Below, one piece after another: positions 61,801 to 64,000 of a stretch of 64,000 bases of DNA. Location: contig JAFKEW010000041.1 of assembly GCA_017308375.1 (NCBI GenBank), forward strand, positions 124,001 through 188,000. The letters run 5' to 3'. The DNA is from Alphaproteobacteria bacterium. GTDB taxonomy: Bacteria; Pseudomonadota; Alphaproteobacteria; Micropepsales; Micropepsaceae. Each line of letters opens with the position of its first letter. Positions within the stretch are counted from its first letter, which is position 1. A program made the position numbers and the translations under genes. A model generated the notes under the pieces. It saw only the letters and a program-made list of their open reading frames with translations, did not search any database and had not been told where the DNA came from.

Positions 61801-63194
61801 CCATGGGCCTCACCGGCATAGATCACGGTTTCGAGCTGGGCGTCCGACAGAATGCCATCAGTGATGATGCTGGCGGGGAGCGTCGGCCGATAGCTCGGCT
61901 TCGGCGGTGCAACCGAGGCCATGGCTGCCGACTGGACCAGCTTGGTCGGATGCGGCTGGGCGCGGGGAATGCGGATCGCCTGAAGCCCGTATTCCTCATA
62001 GATGGCGTCGGTGAGCCGGCCACCCTCGGGCGGCGTCCAGTCGATGGTCTCATAGGCGAGGTCGATGCCCTCGGGCTCAGCGAGGGTGCGGGCTGGCGAC
62101 GACGAGGCGGTGCGGGCGAGATAGCCGTGAACGGTGCGGGGCGTCGGTGCGGTTGCGGCGAGCGGCGGCAGCGCGACCAGTCGGCGTTGCGGGACCTGCG
62201 CTTCGATCCAGCCGAGCAGTGTGGCGACATCGGGCGCGACCCCTGCCGATGGCGGAAATGCGGTGGGATCATCGGCCGGCGTCTTGTCGATGACCGTCAG
62301 GCGTGTCTCGATCGTCGTGCCCTGCTTGGCATAGACCGAGCCGTCGATCGCCGCCGTGAATACGACACGTCCGCGCTCCTGTAGCCGAATAAAAGCGTCG
62401 CGCCAGGCAGGTAGCTCAGGCGCGAAGCTGGCGCTCGTGATCGTCACGAGGCGTCCGCCATCGGCGAGCCGGGCCAGCGCCGAGGCGACATGGCGATAGG
62501 CGGCGTCGGCCACTCGGCCGCTGACATTCGCCATTACAGAGAAGGGCGGGTTCATCAGTACGACGCTTGGCGCAGCGGTCGGATCGAGATGGTCATCGAT
62601 CTGGGCGGCGTCGAACCGCGTGACGGGGATGGCCGGAAAGAGGGAGGAAAGAAGCGATGCACGGGTTTCGGCCAGCTCGTTGAGCATCAGCGTGGCACGG
62701 GTGGTCTCGGCCAGGACCGCGAGCAGGCCGGTTCCGGCCGAGGGCTCCAGCACACGGTCGACAGGTGTGATGGCGGCGGCGGCGAGCGCAGCGAGGCCGA
62801 GGGGCACCGGCGTTGAGAACTGCTGGAAGGCCTGCGTCTCCTCAGAGCGGCGGGTATGCGTCGGCATCAGACCCGCGATCTTGGCCAGCATCGGCAGGCT
62901 GGCCGCCGGAGATCCGGACTTGCGGAAAACCGCCTTTCCATACTTGCGTAGAAACAGCACCGTCGCCGCTTCGCAGGCTTCGTAGGCCGTCTTCCAGTCC
63001 CAGGCGCCGGATGTGTCGGACGCGCCGAATGCGGCCTCCATTGCACCGCGCAAGGTCGCGGCATCGACGGGCTGGCCCCGCTCAAGATGCGGGAGAATGT
63101 GGTGGGCAGCGGCGAGGATGGCGGCCGGCGCCGGGCTCGCGGCAAGCTGAGACGACGCGGCCAGAACGGCCGCGGATGGAGAAGCGAAGGTCAT
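58872..63194 (-). CDS. Methyltransferase plus Strawberry-notch-type helicase protein
   Basis: This is a 1440-residue multidomain protein. Residues ~110-310 form a Rossmann methyltransferase-like domain with SAM motif EPSAGTG (150-156) and DNA N6-adenine-type motif NPPF (215-218). Residues ~440-820 are a superfamily 2 helicase core (Walker A GDGTGAGKGR at 501-510, DESH at 610-613). The C-terminal part is the Strawberry-notch helicase C domain (IQGLGRTNRTNQAQPP). Such proteins are standard on plasmids and ICEs and might modify or protect incoming DNA. ATG 63194 directly follows a 78-bp leader repeated before the ArdB gene. Confidence 0.88.
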   Translation of the reverse strand: MTFASPSAAVLAASSQLAASPAPAAILAAAHHILPHLERGQPVDAATLRGAMEAAFGASDTSGAWDWKTAYEACEAATVLFLRKYGKAVFRKSGSPAASLPMLAKIAGLMPTHTRRSEETQAFQQFSTPVPLGLAALAAAAITPVDRVLEPSAGTGLLAVLAETTRATLMLNELAETRASLLSSLFPAIPVTRFDAAQIDDHLDPTAAPSVVLMNPPFSVMANVSGRVADAAYRHVASALARLADGGRLVTITSASFAPELPAWRDAFIRLQERGRVVFTAAIDGSVYAKQGTTIETRLTVIDKTPADDPTAFPPSAGVAPDVATLLGWIEAQVPQRRLVALPPLAATAPTPRTVHGYLARTASSSPARTLAEPEGIDLAYETIDWTPPEGGRLTDAIYEEYGLQAIRIPRAQPHPTKLVQSAAMASVAPPKPSYRPTLPASIITDGILSDAQLETVIYAGEAHGEFLAGAWTVDGTFDLISAAPDDAQNAVRSRRGFMLGDGTGAGKGRQSAGIILDNWMRGRRKAVWISKSDKLLEDAQRDWSALGMERLLVTPLSRFPQGKPITLGQGVLFTTYATLRSDDRGEKLSRVKQIVEWLGSDFDGVIIFDESHAMQNAAGGKGERGDVAASQQGRAGLRLQHALPNARVVYVSATGATTVHNLAYAQRLGLWGGEDFPFATRAEFVEAIEDGGVAAMEVLARDLRSLGLYTSRSLSYDGVEYELVEHQLTPEQTRIYDAYAGAFSIIHNNLDAAMQAANVTGDTGTLNRQAKSAARSAFESAKQRFFGHLLTSMKTPTLIRSIDQDLAAGHAAVIQIVSTGEALMQRRLAEIPTEEWNDVRVDITPREYVLDYLAHSFPVQLYEPFTDSEGNLSARPVYRDGQPVQSREACARRDRLIETLASLPPVPGALDQIVQRFGTDIVAEVTGRSRRIVRKGERLAVENRAASANLAETSAFMDDQKRILVFSDAGGTGRSYHADLSARNQRLRVHYLLEPGWKADAAIQGLGRTNRTNQAQPPLFRPIATDVKAEKRFLSTIARRLDTLGAITRGQRQTGGQGLFRPEDNLESHYARDALHQLYLLLVRGKVKGCSLQMFEDATGLKLMDDNGIKDELPPITTFLNRLLALTIELQGILFTAFEQLLNAKIEGAIASGVYDLGLETLQAESFIVTDRRTIHVHPGAGAETQLLTITRRERNRPTSLDSAFDFLADPRAKLLVNGRSGRAAVQVSAPSIMLDDGEIERRVALIRPMEQHNATLRSMKESHWEEADRDSFVEAWTSEIAEVPEFADSTIHIVSGLLLPIWKRLPNESTRVYRLQTDAGERIIGRRVSPAWVAGALATGASTLTPDDAFTALMDGRTILDIAEAMQLRRVRVMGANRIELSGFTDAMRERLRAYGLFSEIISWKLRFFVPTDAAGPSILAKVLERFPVERIGEREAA

Positions 63195-63199
63195 GGAAG

Positions 63200-63277
63200 G
63201 GCACCTCGGGAGAGCGGGAAACGGAGGAGCCGGCAGGCGCTCTCTCTCGACCGCACCGGCTCGAACCCGTCCCGGCG
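63200..63277 (-). repeat. 78-bp leader repeat, copy before the Strawberry-notch gene
   Basis: These 78 bp are identical to 63793-63870 and end 5 bp before the gene's ATG, supplying its ribosome site (GAGGTG). Inside, GAGCCGG and CCGGCTC can pair to form a stem. Confidence 0.85.
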
Positions 63278-63304
63278 AACCTCTCCCTCTCAACGGCAGG
63301 CATG

Positions 63305-63335
63305 AAAAAAGCGCCTGACCGGTAGGCCAGGCGCT
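63305..63335 (-). terminator. Intrinsic terminator after the ArdB gene
   Basis: On the minus strand GCGCCTG and CAGGCGC pair (an 8-bp stem with the flanking A-T), followed by six T. It lies 16 bp past the ArdB stop codon. Confidence 0.85.
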
Positions 63336-63350
63336 CGGCGGGACAAGCGC

Positions 63351-63788
63351 TCAATCGATCGCTTGGAATATCTCGGCGGACTCGGGGTGGTCCGCCGCGT
63401 AGTCGTAGAGGCGGCCGTAGCCCTCCGACATCAGATCGATGGGATATTGGAAAGAGAGACGGGAAAAGGCGAAGAGCGTCGCGATAATCCCTGCTGCCCC
63501 AGCTGACACCTCACCTTCATAGCCGTTCGTGTCGCAGATGATCTGAAGGCGGGGCTTCGAGGCTGGCGCGAGGTAAAGTGGCATTCCATCGCGCTCATAG
63601 AAGTCCCAGAGACCGCCCCGATAATCACGCGGACTGAGGCGCTCCATGAGGTGATAGACCGTCATCTCTCCGATCAGGAGATGCTGGCGGCCGAAGAGAG
63701 TCGGAAGAAAGTCCATTCGACGGGCATCCGGCACAAGTACGGCGGAGCGGTCGAGCGGATGTTTGGCTTGGGCTGTAGTCTCGGTCAT
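63351..63788 (-). CDS. ArdB/KlcA-type antirestriction protein
   Basis: This 145-residue antirestriction protein of the ArdB/KlcA family lets incoming conjugative DNA escape type I restriction without mimicking DNA. Family text includes VPDARRMDFLPTLFGRQHLL, VYHLMERLSPRDYRGGLWDFYE and ISDTNGYEGEVSA-like sequence (here ICDTNGYEGEVSAGAAGIIA). ATG 63788 is used; the upstream frame is not family-like. The 78-bp leader with a GAGGTG ribosome site ends 4 bp before it, and an intrinsic terminator follows. Confidence 0.85.
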   Translation of the reverse strand: MTETTAQAKHPLDRSAVLVPDARRMDFLPTLFGRQHLLIGEMTVYHLMERLSPRDYRGGLWDFYERDGMPLYLAPASKPRLQIICDTNGYEGEVSAGAAGIIATLFAFSRLSFQYPIDLMSEGYGRLYDYAADHPESAEIFQAID

Positions 63789-63792
63789 GGGT

Positions 63793-63870
63793 GGCACCTC
63801 GGGAGAGCGGGAAACGGAGGAGCCGGCAGGCGCTCTCTCTCGACCGCACCGGCTCGAACCCGTCCCGGCG
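63793..63870 (-). repeat. 78-bp leader repeat, copy before the ArdB gene
   Basis: This is an exact copy of 63200-63277. Both copies end just before the start codon of a leading-region ICE gene, so they probably form a shared 5' leader with ribosome site and possible stem-loop. Confidence 0.85.
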
Positions 63871-64000
63871 TCCTCTCGCTCTGGCGCGCGCGATGACCTT
63901 TTGACCGCTTCGTCTTCCGAGGTTGGCCGCGCGCGGCTACACTCCTTCATCCAACACATGGCGGACGGCAGCCTCGACGATCGAGGACGCGCGCCGCGTC

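Larger units (their letters stand above)
25380..64000. mobile_element. Integrative and conjugative element with P-type (Trb) transfer system, right end outside window
   Basis: All landmarks of an alphaproteobacterial Tn4371-like ICE are here, almost all on the minus strand. They include LysR and DUF2274 genes, trbI-G-F-L-K-J-E-D-C-B, a CopG-type gene, traG, a DUF3363 relaxase, lytic transglycosylase, DUF736, TraF-like peptidase, DUF2840, parA and repA. AlpA, DUF2285 and XRE regulators, a second DUF736, DUF2493, Toprim, a Strawberry-notch protein and ArdB follow. The left boundary is the radC break. No integrase is in the window, so it is presumably beyond 64,000. Cargo lies at 26.1-29.2 and 53.0-56.6 kb. 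Confidence 0.88.

Noticed and set aside
63937..64000. C-terminal 20 codons of a minus-strand gene (SIVEAAVRHVLDEGV before a stop at 63937)
   Set aside because: It looks like the end of a real protein running off the edge, and faintly like an isopropylmalate dehydrogenase tail, but 20 residues cannot support a call.

Overview
The window comes from an alphaproteobacterium of roughly 60% GC. The purC-purS-purQ-purL-bolA-grxD order, a zeta-type F1-ATPase inhibitor (DUF1476) and an intergenic repeat typical of Rhizobiales-like genomes support this. A genus cannot be named from the sequence. Two very different parts meet at about 25,380.

Bases 1-25,379 are chromosomal backbone. They hold two TonB-dependent receptors, one facing a DUF885 metallopeptidase and one facing a TetR-regulated VOC/cyclase/flavin-monooxygenase operon. 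They also hold tRNA-Leu(UAA), rpsD, a glutathione S-transferase, the purine and glutaredoxin block with a YceI gene inside it, a DUF1476 inhibitor, a periplasmic PQQ dehydrogenase, a rhodanese, gabD-purB and a CNNM/CorC-type membrane protein. Then comes only the last ~54 codons of radC.

From about 25,380 to the right edge the DNA is one integrative and conjugative element (ICE) whose right end lies outside the window. It carries a complete P-type (Trb) mating apparatus (trbBCDEJ-trbK-alt-LFGI, transcribed leftwards), the TraG coupling protein, a DUF3363-type relaxase, a lytic transglycosylase and a TraF-like peptidase. It also carries parA, a RepA with iterons beside it, AlpA/DUF2285/XRE regulators, a Toprim protein, a 1440-residue methyltransferase plus Strawberry-notch helicase protein, and an ArdB-type antirestriction protein.

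Two cargo zones interrupt the ICE backbone. The left one (26.1-29.2 kb) has a single-cysteine Rrf2 regulator divergent from a CxxC flavoprotein that appears to have lost its NAD(P)H site, plus two tandem SAM methyltransferases. This arrangement resembles the dithiol oxidase and S-methyltransferase detoxification pair known for gliotoxin- and holomycin-type disulfides, and it is the most interesting candidate system here. The right one (53.0-56.6 kb) has a broken alpha/beta hydrolase, a MarR/membrane protein/monooxygenase set, and a 1.37-kb unit with 24-bp terminal inverted repeats and a 4-bp target duplication that carries MarR and DUF1398 genes where most of a transposase should be.

Several regulatory sites can be read directly: matched palindromes inside the promoters of the TonB receptor and the VOC operon, palindromes at the Rrf2, MarR and XRE loci, and an identical 78-bp leader before two ICE genes.
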